Shown: positions 16,880-26,318, numbered from the stretch's first letter. The stretch is 64,000 nucleotides of DNA from an uncultured Prevotellaceae bacterium (GCA_949299545.1 CASGAM010000026.1:105682-169681), one strand, 5' to 3'. Notes: generated by a model from the letters alone, not told the origin. Numbers and translations: made by a program.

Positions 16880-17857
16880 ATGAGAAAAACGCTGTTATGT
16901 TTGTTTATACTGGTGGTCGTATTAGCCTGCCAGCCAGAAAAGAAATCAAATGTAAAGGTTGCTTCCAAAGGTTTGCCTTATGAATTATTAGTTGTTGTCG
17001 AGGATGATGTTTGGAACAGTCGTGCAGGTGACTCTTTGAGAGCGGTTGTCAAAGCCAGCATGGCGGGCTTGCCGCAGAATGAACCGCTGTTCAGGCTGAT
17101 ACGAGTGACGCCGGCAAATTATACCCGCACGTATGTCACGCTGCGGAATATCTTGTTTGTGAAGACAGATGCGGAAAAACCTGAAGTTGGTATCGCACGC
17201 GACGCGGAAGCGGTGCCGCAGGTATGTATCAGCATTGATGCCCCGGATATTAATACCTTGGCGGAACTCATCAGTCAGCAGAAGAATTTTATAGTTTCGC
17301 AGTTTGTCGATTTGGAACTTTCGCAAGAGGTAGCACGTTTGAAGAGTCATTATAACAAGGACGTGAATGTGGCCTCAAAAGAGATATTCGGCAAAGGCGT
17401 TCATGTACCAACAGACCTTGCGGCCATCAAGAAACGTGAGGACTTTCTATGGGCGTCGACAAACCGTGTGGATAAAGACATGAACTATGTTTGCTATACA
17501 TTTCCGTTGGAGATTGGCAAGAATATGTTGTCTGACTACTGGGTGGAAAAGCGTGACTCGGTAATGAAGCGTAATATTCCGGGCTCGAGACCTGAGCAGT
17601 GGATGGCGACGAGCGAACTCGACGGACACCCGCTTGTGCATTTTCGGGAACTGGAACTCTCCGGCCGAGAAGTGTACGAGATGCGTGGACTTTGGGAGTT
17701 GCATAATGGCGGTATCGGCGGACCTTTTGTCGCGCTGGCTTATCCTGATACCGTGGCCGGTAAGGTGCTGGTGGCCGAGGGTTTTATTTATTCCCCACGG
17801 ACGGACAAACGTGAACTTGTCCGGAGGATGGAGGCTGCGTTACGCACGTTGGAATGA
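16880..17857 (+). CDS. DUF4837 family lipoprotein
   Basis: A 325-aa lipoprotein: the signal peptide ends in a lipobox (VVVLAC, Cys at about residue 17). The body is recognisable as DUF4837, a Bacteroidetes-specific family of unknown function, with segments such as YELLVVVEDDVWNSRAGDSL and RTYVTLRNILFVKTD, and LVHFRELELSGREVYEMRGLW near the C-terminus. A possible -7 box (TATTTTTG, 16841-16848) in the 43-bp gap suggests its own promoter, although readthrough from the A2M unit is likely too. No catalytic motif is visible. Confidence 0.83.
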   Translation: MRKTLLCLFILVVVLACQPEKKSNVKVASKGLPYELLVVVEDDVWNSRAGDSLRAVVKASMAGLPQNEPLFRLIRVTPANYTRTYVTLRNILFVKTDAEKPEVGIARDAEAVPQVCISIDAPDINTLAELISQQKNFIVSQFVDLELSQEVARLKSHYNKDVNVASKEIFGKGVHVPTDLAAIKKREDFLWASTNRVDKDMNYVCYTFPLEIGKNMLSDYWVEKRDSVMKRNIPGSRPEQWMATSELDGHPLVHFRELELSGREVYEMRGLWELHNGGIGGPFVALAYPDTVAGKVLVAEGFIYSPRTDKRELVRRMEAALRTLE

Positions 17858-17971
17858 TATGCGTATGAGAATACAGCTTTCAACTGGGCAAAAGCAGCGG
17901 TCGTGTTTGCCAATACCAAACTGGCTTTCTCAGAAACTTTTTATTCTTGCGCTGAGCCATATATCGGCAGA

Positions 17972-19330
17972 CTATTTCTGTGATTGAAACATCCAATAGT
18001 CGAAATACATCAGTCTGCCGGGTTTCTTACCTTTGCAAATGAAGTATAGGTCGTGTACACCGCTCACTTTAGCTACGTCTGAAGACACTAATGCCCAGCG
18101 GTTGTCACCTCCCGTCATAGGCACATTTACGGTCGTTAGCAAGTTACCTTGCAGACTATCCAGACGGACTTCCAGTGTGACGCCTCCATTGTGTGTAGTT
18201 CCTAAACGGGCCGTAAATTTCGATGCCCCTTCCTTGCGGAAGTCGACGTCTTTCACCTTAATATAAGCTCCGTCTTTCATGGCATTCACAAATACGCCTA
18301 CTTCCTTGTTTTGACTCGCCTTCATTCCTTCCGAGAAAGCCATTGTTTCGGCTTCGGTCTTCCGATACGGGTTTAAGGTTTCAAGTCCCTTTTCTATTCC
18401 CGCTGTCATTTTCATAGGTACCAGTGTGCCGTCTTTGTTGAATTCAGCTTTTTGCACACAAACAGAACGGGTAAAGCCTCCACCGCCAGGTAATGCGCCG
18501 TTGTGGTAGAACAAATAGGTAGAACCTTTGTAGTCAACAATACCTGGGTGGTTGGTAAAGCTACCTCCTTCTGTTGGCATCAATGTTCCAGCATATTTCC
18601 ACGGTCCGACAGGGCTTTTACTAATTGAATAACCTAAATGTTCGGGGATGGGGCCTCCTGCCCAAAGCAGATAATACCAATCGTTATGCTTGTACAGCCA
18701 TGGACCTTCTTCATATAATGTGGGACGTTCGGCTACGTTTCCTTCGCGCTTGCCGAAGGACTCCTCTGTCATTGGTACCCTAACAATATCACCCGAATAT
18801 GAAATCATATCTTCGTTCAGTTTCACATAGTAGCAGAACGGGTTTCCCCAATATAAATAGGCTTGCCCGTCATCATCGATCATTACTGTAGGGTCAATAT
18901 CTCCTTTTCCACTGCTAACCAGAGGCTTTCCTAGTGCATCATAGAAAGGACCATACGGACTGTCTGCAACAGCAACCCCGATGGCGCCTCCTCCTTTGTT
19001 CATTGTCACAGGAACGTAAGCATAGAACCTTCCGTTACGTTCAACACATTGCATGGCCCATGCATCTCCCTTAGCCCAGTTGAAAGTTTTGTATGAAAGT
19101 ACTGCTCCGTGATCGGTCCAGTTTACCATGTCTGTGGTGGTGTATAACTTCCAGTCGTTCATTACAAACCATGTGGAAGCATCCTCGTCATGGCTGGTAT
19201 AAAGATACAGCGTACCGTTGTATACCATTGGTGCCGGATCTGCAGTGTAGTGCGTTTGTACAATTGGATTTTGTGCAAAAGTCTGTACTGTTAGCAAACC
19301 GATGGATAAAAACAAAAATCCTTTTTTCAT
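17972..19330 (-). CDS. glycoside hydrolase family 43 with CBM6-like domain
   Basis: A 452-aa secreted glycosidase, probably beta-xylosidase or alpha-L-arabinofuranosidase, acting on plant hemicellulose. A signal peptide ([16 protein letters not shown]) is followed by a five-bladed propeller with the GH43 acids: the base Asp in [17 protein letters not shown], the pKa-modulating Asp in [14 protein letters not shown], and the acid Glu in [15 protein letters not shown]. From about residue 330 a CBM6-like beta-sandwich begins ([15 protein letters not shown] to the C-terminus, DYWMFQSQK). There is no SusC/SusD pair nearby, so this is not a full polysaccharide utilisation locus. It is convergent with the DUF4837 gene. 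Confidence 0.92.
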   Translation of the reverse strand: MKKGFLFLSIGLLTVQTFAQNPIVQTHYTADPAPMVYNGTLYLYTSHDEDASTWFVMNDWKLYTTTDMVNWTDHGAVLSYKTFNWAKGDAWAMQCVERNGRFYAYVPVTMNKGGGAIGVAVADSPYGPFYDALGKPLVSSGKGDIDPTVMIDDDGQAYLYWGNPFCYYVKLNEDMISYSGDIVRVPMTEESFGKREGNVAERPTLYEEGPWLYKHNDWYYLLWAGGPIPEHLGYSISKSPVGPWKYAGTLMPTEGGSFTNHPGIVDYKGSTYLFYHNGALPGGGGFTRSVCVQKAEFNKDGTLVPMKMTAGIEKGLETLNPYRKTEAETMAFSEGMKASQNKEVGVFVNAMKDGAYIKVKDVDFRKEGASKFTARLGTTHNGGVTLEVRLDSLQGNLLTTVNVPMTGGDNRWALVSSDVAKVSGVHDLYFICKGKKPGRLMYFDYWMFQSQK

Positions 19331-19550
19331 GGTAACTTAATGGATAATAAAAGGTTTAACATGTGAGTTCGCTCTATGCCGATTCAGGGATATGGAGAAT
19401 ATATAGGTTGGCTGAATATTTTTTTAATAATGAATACTACTATTGAATGAATGACGTTTAGTCACTTAGCTAGCTTACTTATATCGCAATTAAGACATAG
19501 GAAAAGAGTCGTGGCGGCTTGCCATATAACGGATTACATGTAATAATGTA

Positions 19551-20381
19551 TTATCTCACGACTTTCGTGAATTCAGGTTTTGTATTGGGATTTTTACTTT
19601 CTTTGACGTAGATAACGGCATCTACGTCGTTGCCTTTACTGTCTTTGCTTCTTGCTGTGAAACGATAGTCGGTTCCGTTAACCGTAGTGCGTTTGCCAAC
19701 GCTTACAGGAGTTCCGAGCGGATATGTGTAGTTGGCACAGGCTGCGTTAAAGATCGCTATGTCATTTTCGGTTACAGGTTGTTGGGCAGAATACTCGGGC
19801 AGTATATCCACTTGACCTTCAATATAACCGTTTTCTTTGAGGAAGTATTCAACTTCTGCTTCAGACTTGTTTATGCGGGCGTTTCGGATTCCGAAACCTG
19901 GTAATATTTCGGCTTTTGGGAGTGCTTTTTTCAGTGCTTCCATGCTGGCCTCAAGTCCACCGCTTCCGAAGGTACAGAACGGAATGATTTTTTTGCCGTC
20001 GAAGCATACTTTTTCTAATAATGAGGCGATTGGCGGTGCGTATGTGCCGAACCAGATAGGATAACCGAGGTATATTGTATCGTATGCTGTGATGTCAATA
20101 CCTGATTCTTTCAGAACTGGGCGTTCGTTGTTGGCCATTTCATTCTGGCAACGTTCAATAGTTTCTTGATAACTGCCGTCATAAGGTTGTGTGATGTCAA
20201 TGCGAAACGTGTCGGCTTCAATTATATTTGCTATTTCTTGAGCGACTTTTTGAGTTGCTCCTGTTTGCGAATAGTATATCACTATGCTTTTATTTGGTAC
20301 GTCGCCTGTTTCATTTTTCTTTTGTGGATTACATCCTGTCAGTGCCAGAATGGCTGCGAATAATGTCAGTCCTTTTTTCAT
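19551..20381 (-). CDS. flavodoxin-domain lipoprotein
   Basis: A 276-aa lipoprotein with a lipobox (LALTGC, Cys at about residue 17), so it is probably anchored outside the cytoplasm. The flavodoxin domain has the FMN phosphate loop YYSQTGATQKVAQ, the YLGYPIWFGTYAPP motif and CTFGSGGLEAS. Residues beyond about 195 form a separate beta-rich extension (PLGTPVSVGKRTTVNGTDYRF) that plain flavodoxins lack. An exported lipid-anchored flavodoxin suggests periplasmic electron transfer or a redox role for which the partner is not in the window. The Lrp-type regulator 52 bp upstream, on the same strand, may belong to the same transcript. Confidence 0.85.
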   Translation of the reverse strand: MKKGLTLFAAILALTGCNPQKKNETGDVPNKSIVIYYSQTGATQKVAQEIANIIEADTFRIDITQPYDGSYQETIERCQNEMANNERPVLKESGIDITAYDTIYLGYPIWFGTYAPPIASLLEKVCFDGKKIIPFCTFGSGGLEASMEALKKALPKAEILPGFGIRNARINKSEAEVEYFLKENGYIEGQVDILPEYSAQQPVTENDIAIFNAACANYTYPLGTPVSVGKRTTVNGTDYRFTARSKDSKGNDVDAVIYVKESKNPNTKPEFTKVVR

Positions 20382-20433
20382 AGATGTTTTTTTGCAGGTT
20401 CTGTATTTTTGTCATGTACTTTATCTTCATTCC

Positions 20434-20952
20434 TCAAGCGTCATGTGCAGGAACCTCGACCAAAGAGTCTTCGTCTTCTTTAGGTTCTTGGAATGAAGGT
20501 ATCGGCATCTGTCGTTTGATGGCTTCATGGAATGAAATAATGGTTTCGGAGCGTTGCAGTCCTAAAGGTTGCAGTTTGTCGTGGATGATGCTTAACATGT
20601 GATGGTTGTTTTTGGCATAAATCTTTATGAACATGTCATAGCCGCCGGTTGTATAGTGGCATTCTACAACTTCTGGGATATGCTGTAATTCTTCTGTGAC
20701 TCGGTCGAAATCTGACGGATCTTTCAAAAACAGGCCCACAAATGCGCAGGTTTCATATCCAATACGTTCTGGGTCTAGAATGAACTCCGAACCTTTTAGT
20801 ACACCCAGTCTGGTTAATTTTTGTATACGTTGATGAATGGCTGCGCCTGAAACATGACAAGCACGAGCAACTTCAAGAAATGGGATTCTTGCGTTGTCTG
20901 CTATCATTTTGAGAATTTGCTCATCTAAGGCGTCTAAATTTGAGATACTCAT
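20434..20952 (-). CDS. Lrp/AsnC family transcriptional regulator
   Basis: A feast/famine regulator of the Lrp/AsnC family, 172 aa from the ATG at 20950-20952; the longer frame from 20985 adds 11 unrelated residues. The helix-turn-helix lies near the N-terminus (LDALDEQILKMIADNARIPF, EVARACHVSGAAIHQRIQKL), followed by the RAM ligand-binding domain (FVGLFLKDPSDFDRV, CHYTTGGYDMFIKIYA). An acidic tail of about 15 residues (EPKEDEDSLVEVPAHDA) extends past the usual C-terminus. Family members sense amino acids; the ligand here is unknown. It precedes the flavodoxin lipoprotein gene. Confidence 0.92.
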   Translation of the reverse strand: MSISNLDALDEQILKMIADNARIPFLEVARACHVSGAAIHQRIQKLTRLGVLKGSEFILDPERIGYETCAFVGLFLKDPSDFDRVTEELQHIPEVVECHYTTGGYDMFIKIYAKNNHHMLSIIHDKLQPLGLQRSETIISFHEAIKRQMPIPSFQEPKEDEDSLVEVPAHDA

Positions 20953-21011
20953 GATGTGTTGTTTTATTCTTGCAAATTTAAGCAAAAACAGCGATTATGT
21001 ACTATTGGTAC

Positions 21012-21050
21012 TAAAAAAAACGGCATCTTCTTTTAAAAAGATGCCGTTTA
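21012..21050 (-). terminator. intrinsic terminator of the exbB-exbD operon
   Basis: On the minus strand a 12-bp stem (AAACGGCATCTT with its complement, 21018-21029 and 21038-21049) is followed by eight T. It lies 8 bp beyond the last exbD stop. Confidence 0.9.
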
Positions 21051-21057
21051 TATAATG

Positions 21058-21516
21058 TTAGTTGCGTTTTGTTGCGGAGTAGTTAATCTTCAATGCCCAC
21101 GATTTTCTCAGTACCTGTTTAATATCGGTAATGATACCCATTTGGGTCTTTTCGTCAGCTTTGATGGAAACTGTCTGCGCAGTTTGGTCAACCATGGTTG
21201 AACGTTCTTGTGCAATGAAGTCCATAACCTCTCGTGGTTCAGCAAACTTGTCATTCAACTGTATACGGGTACCGGAACCCATTGCTTGTCTCAACTGGTC
21301 TGTTGGCGGGCCAACGTAGATGAATGACACCGCTGATTTCTTTTCCAACTTTTCCAATTCTGTACCGGAAGGAACCGTGAACTTTACCTTCAAAGTTACT
21401 TCACGCATTGTTGTTACAATCATGAAGAAGAACAGAATAGTAAAGATCAAGTCAGGAAGTGATGACGTGTTCAATTCCGGCATTTCTCTTTCTTTGCCAT
21501 TGTTAAATCTGCTCAT
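21058..21516 (-). CDS. ExbD/TolR-family biopolymer transporter (second copy)
   Basis: A 152-aa single-pass inner-membrane protein of the ExbD/TolR family, part of the proton-driven motor that energises TonB. The N-terminal signature PELNTSSLPDLIFTILFFFMIVTTMRE contains the membrane-embedded catalytic Asp (SLPDLIF). The periplasmic part follows (VSIKADEKTQMGIITDIKQVL). Its start overlaps the stop of the upstream exbD by one base (TAATG), so translation is coupled. Two different ExbD proteins in one motor operon is common in Bacteroidetes. Confidence 0.93.
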   Translation of the reverse strand: MSRFNNGKEREMPELNTSSLPDLIFTILFFFMIVTTMREVTLKVKFTVPSGTELEKLEKKSAVSFIYVGPPTDQLRQAMGSGTRIQLNDKFAEPREVMDFIAQERSTMVDQTAQTVSIKADEKTQMGIITDIKQVLRKSWALKINYSATKRN

Positions 21517-22106
21517 TACTTTGCTCCTCCATATTTTTTCGGTTCGGCCTCAGAAATTTTCTGAGGATAGTACTCTCGGATAGCCTCTTGTTGTTCTTCA
21601 CTTAACGCAGAGTATAGTTTGCCGAATTTAGCTTTACTAAGTTCATCGCGCAATTCATTGTAAGCACGTATCAACTCATTCTGAACTTGGAAATACACGT
21701 TATATGGTGTTCCACGGTGTGTTTGGACTGAGATGACATGCTTGTCCGTAATAGCACATTGTCCTAATAGCGGGATATTTTTCAGGTGTTTCTCTGGCAA
21801 GTCGGGGCGGTTAGATTCATTGTTAATGAATTCTTTGGCCTTTTCACATACTTGTGAGATTTCGATGGCCTCGTTGTTGCATCGAATCGTTCCTGCTGCG
21901 TTAATAAGTATATTAAGCACGTTTCTTTCTTTTACGTCAATCTGTGCATCCTCTTGATTCTCTTCGGGTGGAGGGGGCAGTCGTCTGGCCAGACCAGAGT
22001 CTGTGTCCATTGAAGTCGTCACAAGGAAGAAGATGAGCAAAATGAAAGAAATGTCAGCTGTAGAACTGGCGTTTAGTCCAGGTACTTTTCTTTTCTTTCT
22101 TGCCAT
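21516..22106 (-). CDS. ExbD/TolR-family biopolymer transporter (first copy)
   Basis: A 196-aa ExbD-type protein. The signature PGLNASSTADISFILLIFFLVTTSM has the conserved Asp in the membrane segment (TADISFI), followed by a proline-rich linker (RRLPPPPEE). It is longer than classical ExbD because of an extra charged C-terminal helix (ELSKAKFGKLYSALSEEQQE). It lies between the four-helix membrane protein gene (21 bp upstream) and the second exbD. Confidence 0.93.
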   Translation of the reverse strand: MARKKRKVPGLNASSTADISFILLIFFLVTTSMDTDSGLARRLPPPPEENQEDAQIDVKERNVLNILINAAGTIRCNNEAIEISQVCEKAKEFINNESNRPDLPEKHLKNIPLLGQCAITDKHVISVQTHRGTPYNVYFQVQNELIRAYNELRDELSKAKFGKLYSALSEEQQEAIREYYPQKISEAEPKKYGGAK

Positions 22107-22127
22107 ACTTTCTTTTTTAGACGTAAA

Positions 22128-22616
22128 TTACTTTTTGTTCTTTTTAAGCAGACCTGACATGTTCAGCACAACTGCCAATGTCGTCAAGGCCATCATGATG
22201 TAGATGGAAATGAGGAACATGTCTGTTACTGTTACCATCGTAGCGGATGTTACGGTTCCGTCAGCTGCTGTGAATTCAGTTTCGTTGAGGTTGAATACCA
22301 AACCAACAACTAATGAGATCACAAGAAAAGCCAATGAAATTACACTTACTTTTCCACCTGGTACGCCACTGACGTTTTCACCATTGCCGCCCATTGAAGA
22401 CTTGATACTGCGTACCACGCTCCATATGGCTAAGATGAAAGTAACGAAGAACATGCCATACATTAACCACATTAATCCTTCTGTACAGTAAGGTGCATTA
22501 TAGTCACCTTGCGGATTGTCATAACCATATCCGAAGAATGCTGCAAATACTAAGATAATGACAGCAAAGCAAGCATAAAGGACATAGTATGACGTCATAT
22601 ATTTTTTTGCCGCCAT
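22128..22616 (-). CDS. four-helix membrane protein of the exbB-exbD operon
   Basis: A 162-aa protein with four predicted membrane helices at about residues 10-32, 48-70, 92-112 and 130-150. The loop between helices 2 and 3 is Gly-rich (SSMGGNGENVSGVPGGKVS). I know of no named domain. It sits between exbB (7 bp upstream) and the first exbD (21 bp downstream), an arrangement conserved in Bacteroidetes ExbBD operons, so it is probably an accessory of the TonB-energising motor. Nothing in the sequence shows a catalytic function. Confidence 0.75.
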   Translation of the reverse strand: MAAKKYMTSYYVLYACFAVIILVFAAFFGYGYDNPQGDYNAPYCTEGLMWLMYGMFFVTFILAIWSVVRSIKSSMGGNGENVSGVPGGKVSVISLAFLVISLVVGLVFNLNETEFTAADGTVTSATMVTVTDMFLISIYIMMALTTLAVVLNMSGLLKKNKK

Positions 22617-22623
22617 GTTCTAT

Positions 22624-23445
22624 TTATTTTTTCAAGTTATACTTCATGCACATATCCAACAGAGAGATGGTTGCTTCTTCCATGCTAGATGTGATTTCTT
22701 CAATCTTTGAAAGGATGTAGTTGTAGAATACCTGAAGAATCAAGGCAACGATGATACCGAAGATGGTAGTAATCAAGGCCACTTTCATACCGCCTGCAAC
22801 AATCGTCGGAGAAATATCGCCGGCAGCCTGAATTTGGTCGAATGCCATAACCATACCGATCACAGTACCCAAGAACCCGAGTGATGGAGCCATCGCGATG
22901 AACAAGGTAATCCATGAACAACCTTTTTCAAGATAGCCAGCCTGAACACTGCCGTATGCTGTTACTGAACGCTCAACGTCTTCTACACCTTCGTTGAAAC
23001 GCATCAGACCTTGATAGCAGATAGAGGCAACGGGACCACGAGTGTCACGGCAAATTGCCTTTGCGCCCTCCAAATCACCGGCTTTCAACTTTTCTTCGAT
23101 GTCGGCCATCAGTTTTTTGCTGTTGATTTCAGCAAGACTCAAGTAAATGATGCGCTCGATGCAGAATGCCAAGCCAAATACCAATGCGATAGCAACTAAT
23201 GACATGAAGCCTGCGTCACCTTCGATGAACTTTGTCTTCAGCTCTTTATGAATGCTTACTTGTTCTACAGCCGGAGCCTCTACCGGAGTCTCATCTACAG
23301 CCATGGTTTCCTCAACGGCTGCTGTATCTACCATTGCTGTTGAGTCTGTAGCAACAGCTGCTGAGTCTTCCTGCGCCATTCCCGATTGAGCCATACCGAA
23401 CGTGAAAGCTCCAAACATCGCAATAATTGCAAATAACTTTTTCAT
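22624..23445 (-). CDS. ExbB/TolQ/MotA-family proton channel protein
   Basis: A 273-aa member of the ExbB/TolQ family, the proton channel of the TonB motor. The N-terminus reads like a signal peptide (LFAIIAMFGAFTFGMAQ) followed by an Ala/Glu/Val-rich low-complexity stretch to about residue 65, an extension common in Bacteroidetes ExbB. The first canonical membrane helix is FMSLVAIALVFGLAFCIE, and the two channel helices are ITLFIAMAPSLGFLGTVIGMVMAF and VALITTIFGIIVALILQVF. It is the first protein gene of the operon, 60 bp downstream of tRNA-Ser on the same strand. Confidence 0.94.
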   Translation of the reverse strand: MKKLFAIIAMFGAFTFGMAQSGMAQEDSAAVATDSTAMVDTAAVEETMAVDETPVEAPAVEQVSIHKELKTKFIEGDAGFMSLVAIALVFGLAFCIERIIYLSLAEINSKKLMADIEEKLKAGDLEGAKAICRDTRGPVASICYQGLMRFNEGVEDVERSVTAYGSVQAGYLEKGCSWITLFIAMAPSLGFLGTVIGMVMAFDQIQAAGDISPTIVAGGMKVALITTIFGIIVALILQVFYNYILSKIEEITSSMEEATISLLDMCMKYNLKK

Positions 23446-23505
23446 TGTGTGTCTAATTTTTAAGATTAATTATTAATTTAGTTTATTTATACTTTACAAA
23501 TCTCG

Positions 23506-23593
23506 CGGAGAGAGGGGGATTCGAACCCCCGATACGCTTTTGACGTATACACGCTTTCCAGGCGTGCCTCTTCAACCACTCGAGCATCTCTCC
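23506..23593 (-). tRNA. tRNA-Ser (anticodon GGA)
   Basis: An 88-nt tRNA with the acceptor pair GGAGAGA/TCTCTCC, discriminator G, anticodon stem CACGC/GCGTG with loop CTGGAAA (anticodon GGA, reading UCC/UCU), a long variable arm (TATACG...CGTAT) typical of serine tRNAs, and GGTTCGAATCC in the T arm. The CCA end is not encoded. Confidence 0.97.
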
Positions 23594-23735
23594 TAAAAAC
23601 GGGCGCAAATTACAAAAAAAATATGATATCGCGCTTATTTGGCTACAAAAATATTCTTTTTTTTCGGGACAACCACTATATATTTTAAAAAAGTTTGTCT
23701 AATATGATAAAAAAATAACTTTTAACAGATTAAGC

Positions 23736-24521
23736 TCACTCTGTTGCTTTGCTAAAGATTGTCATGGCGTTTTTTCTGGTTTGTTCCGTGATTTGGCCAA
23801 CGGAGAGTCCATAAATCTCTGACAATTTTGTTATTGTATAGGTTATATAAGCGCTTTCGTTTCGTTTGCCGCGCATTGGGGTGGGGGCTAAATACGGGGC
23901 ATCGGTTTCGGTTACAAGACGATATAGCGGAACTGTTTTTCTCAGAATTTCCGGGATCGGGGATTTTTTAAAAGTTATTATGCCGTTGATTCCCAACATG
24001 AACCCCTCAAATGTCAGCAATTCTTTTGCTTCTGCTTCACTGCCACCAAAGCAATGAAATACACCGCGTACGCCTTTACTTTTGTAAGGCTTGAGAATGT
24101 CTATCAACTCTTTATGGGCTGAACGGGTGTGTATCATCAGGGGTAGCCCGTATTTTAACGACCAGTTGATTTGTCGTTCAAATGCTTCTTGTTGTTCTTT
24201 ATAGAAAGTTTTGTCCCAATAATAGTCTAAACCAACTTCTCCTACACCTATGAAATCGTTTTCTTGCTCTAAAAGTTGTTCCATACGGTCCAGCACTTCT
24301 TTATAGTCGGTGGCCAGGTCTGTAGGATGCAGGCCAATCATCGGGTAAAAAAGTCCGGGGTACTCTGCGCACAAGCTAAGCATTTGGTTGATGGACGTTT
24401 CGTCAATGTTTGGCAAAAATATTTTATCTACTGAAGCATTTACTGCTCTTGTTATGACGTCCGGTAGATCGGTGGAAAAGTCCTCGCAATATAAATGTGC
24501 ATGTGTGTCTATGATACCCAT
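23736..24521 (-). CDS. TatD family metal-dependent hydrolase/DNase
   Basis: A 261-aa TatD-family enzyme, a TIM-barrel metal-dependent nuclease linked to DNA fragmentation and repair. The metal ligands appear in order: IDTHAHLYCEDF (HxH), IGVGEVGLDYYWD (Glu), PLMIHTRSAHKE (His), GVFHCFGGS (His) and VTETDAPYLAPTPMRGKRNE (Asp). Length and motif order are normal. It starts 5 bp after the stop of the polyprenyl synthetase gene, so the two are cotranscribed. Confidence 0.95.
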   Translation of the reverse strand: MGIIDTHAHLYCEDFSTDLPDVITRAVNASVDKIFLPNIDETSINQMLSLCAEYPGLFYPMIGLHPTDLATDYKEVLDRMEQLLEQENDFIGVGEVGLDYYWDKTFYKEQQEAFERQINWSLKYGLPLMIHTRSAHKELIDILKPYKSKGVRGVFHCFGGSEAEAKELLTFEGFMLGINGIITFKKSPIPEILRKTVPLYRLVTETDAPYLAPTPMRGKRNESAYITYTITKLSEIYGLSVGQITEQTRKNAMTIFSKATE

Positions 24522-24526
24522 ATTTT

Positions 24527-25507
24527 TTATGATTTGCGCTTTAAGAGGCTTGCAGCCATTTCACGTAGGTTGCTTTTCCTTTCTTCGGGAAGTTTGATTC
24601 CTTGCAGATAATTTTCAGCCTTTTCAAAGTAGGCCTTGATTTTTAATTCACATAATTCGGGTATTCCGATTTCGTTATATAAATTTGTCACAGCTGCAAT
24701 CTTTTCTGATGGGGCGTAGCTGCCTTCCGGTAGTCCGATCCAGTGAGTCAATGTCTCGCGTTGATGGCAGTTAGCGCGTCGAAGTGCATTAATCAGCAAA
24801 TATGTTTTTTTGTTACTGATAATGTCTCCGCCTATTTTTTTTCCAAAAACTTTTGTATCCCCATATACGTCAAGAAAGTCATCTTGCAACTGGAATGCCA
24901 GACCGATGTTTTCGCCATATTTGTACAGCAAGTCGGCATCTGTGTCGTTTGCTCCTGCAAGCAGGGCGCCTGTTTTGAGGGCACACGCTAAAAGTACGGA
25001 GGTCTTTAACCGTATCATTTCGATGTATTCGTCTTCGTTGACGTCTTCACGATTTTCAAATTCCATGTCATATTGCTGTCCTTCGCCTATTTCTAGAGCG
25101 GTTTCAGTAAATAGGTGCAGGATCTTTCCGATGTTTTCCTTGTCGCATTGTTGCATATAGTGGTAGGCGAGTACTAACATGGAATCGCCGCTGAGTATAG
25201 CTGTGTTGTCGTTCCACTTTTTATGCACAGTGAGCATGCCCCTACGCATTTCTGCCTTATCCATCAGGTCGTCATGCAGGAGTGTATAATTGTGGTATAT
25301 TTCAATGCCTAATGCCTGTGGGTATATTTTTTCAACGTCTTCGCGGTAAAGGTTATAGGCCATCAGCATAAGTACCGGTCTGATTCTCTTTCCGCCTAAA
25401 GACAGCACATAACGTATGGGGGCGTAAAGACTGTAGGGTTGCCGATCGTATGGTATTTTTTCTATCTGACAGTTGATTTGTGCCAAAAGTTCTTTCCAGT
25501 TATACAT
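24527..25507 (-). CDS. polyprenyl synthetase (trans-prenyltransferase)
   Basis: A 326-aa isoprenyl diphosphate synthase, condensing isopentenyl diphosphate with allylic diphosphates. The first aspartate-rich motif is LLHDDLMDKAEMRRG and the second LQDDFLDVYGD, followed by KKIGGDIISNKKTYLL. GGKRIRPVLMLMAY lies near the N-terminus. The chain length of the product (farnesyl, geranylgeranyl or longer) cannot be read safely. It is first in a two-gene unit with tatD and lies just after the tonB terminator. Confidence 0.93.
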   Translation of the reverse strand: MYNWKELLAQINCQIEKIPYDRQPYSLYAPIRYVLSLGGKRIRPVLMLMAYNLYREDVEKIYPQALGIEIYHNYTLLHDDLMDKAEMRRGMLTVHKKWNDNTAILSGDSMLVLAYHYMQQCDKENIGKILHLFTETALEIGEGQQYDMEFENREDVNEDEYIEMIRLKTSVLLACALKTGALLAGANDTDADLLYKYGENIGLAFQLQDDFLDVYGDTKVFGKKIGGDIISNKKTYLLINALRRANCHQRETLTHWIGLPEGSYAPSEKIAAVTNLYNEIGIPELCELKIKAYFEKAENYLQGIKLPEERKSNLREMAASLLKRKS

Positions 25508-25523
25508 GAGTTTTGGATGCTTT

Positions 25524-25555
25524 AACTAAAAAAGGCTGCAAGAGCAGCCTTTTTA
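25524..25555 (-). terminator. intrinsic terminator of tonB
   Basis: On the minus strand, a 10-bp stem (AAAAGGCTGC at 25530-25539 with GCAGCCTTTT at 25544-25553, loop of 4) continues into a T-run, 16 bp after the tonB stop. Confidence 0.88.
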
Positions 25556-25570
25556 AATATGGGGTGATTA

Positions 25571-26281
25571 TTATTGTAATCTGAAGTTTATAGGCAATGT
25601 GTATTTTACACGTACGGCTTTACCTCTTTGGCGTCCCGGCTGCCAGCGTGGCATGATTTTCAAAACACGCTCTGCTTCTTTTGACAGGTATGGGTCAGGA
25701 CTTCTTAATACTTTAATGTCAACAATAGAACCGTCTTTGTTTACAACGAACTGTGCATATACGCGGCCTTGAATGCCCTGTTCCTGACAAATAGATGGGT
25801 ATTTGATGTTTTCGGCCAGCCATTTCATTAAGGCTTCGTCACCTCCTGGAAAACGAGGGTTTTCTTCTACAACATCATAAATAATGTTCTCATCAACTTG
25901 CTCTACAACTGGACCTACAGGACCTGATGATGGCGCGCCTGTGCCGACTACATTAGTTACGATGGCTTGGTTGACTTCTTCAGAAGTTTCTACTTCTTCT
26001 TCGACCAACTCAGTTTCATTGTCTACAATGTTCAGCACTTCAGCGATTTTTGGTGCAGCTGCGGGGGGAGGGGCCGCAACTTCTTCTTCCTGACGTGAGA
26101 TAGGAATCATGTCTTCTTCGTAGACGCTTTCAAACACCGGTTCAAGTTCTTCGATTTTTCTGTCGCGTTGTGTCCACTCAAAAGCAACAAACATGGCTGC
26201 TAAGGCTAATACATAGCCAATTAGCATACCTGTGCTTTTTTTGCCTTCGAGGTCCGCTTTTTGTGATTTTTTGACTTCCAT
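25571..26281 (-). CDS. TonB family energy transducer
   Basis: A 236-aa TonB protein. It has a single N-terminal membrane anchor (TGMLIGYVLALAAMFVAFEW), a periplasmic Glu/Val/Pro-rich linker (EEEVAAPPPAAAP, EEEVETSEEVNQ) and a C-terminal TonB domain (NPRFPGGDEALMKWLAENIKYP, GRVYAQFVVNKDGSIVDIKV, PRWQPGRQRGKAVRVKYTLP). It couples the ExbB/ExbD motor to outer-membrane receptors. It is not in the ExbBD operon but in the same neighbourhood. A -7-like box (TACATTTG on the minus strand, 26319-26326) lies 38 bp upstream. Confidence 0.94.
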   Translation of the reverse strand: MEVKKSQKADLEGKKSTGMLIGYVLALAAMFVAFEWTQRDRKIEELEPVFESVYEEDMIPISRQEEEVAAPPPAAAPKIAEVLNIVDNETELVEEEVETSEEVNQAIVTNVVGTGAPSSGPVGPVVEQVDENIIYDVVEENPRFPGGDEALMKWLAENIKYPSICQEQGIQGRVYAQFVVNKDGSIVDIKVLRSPDPYLSKEAERVLKIMPRWQPGRQRGKAVRVKYTLPINFRLQ

Positions 26282-26318
26282 AATATTATTAGCTTTTTAC
26301 GTATTCTTCATATCGGGA

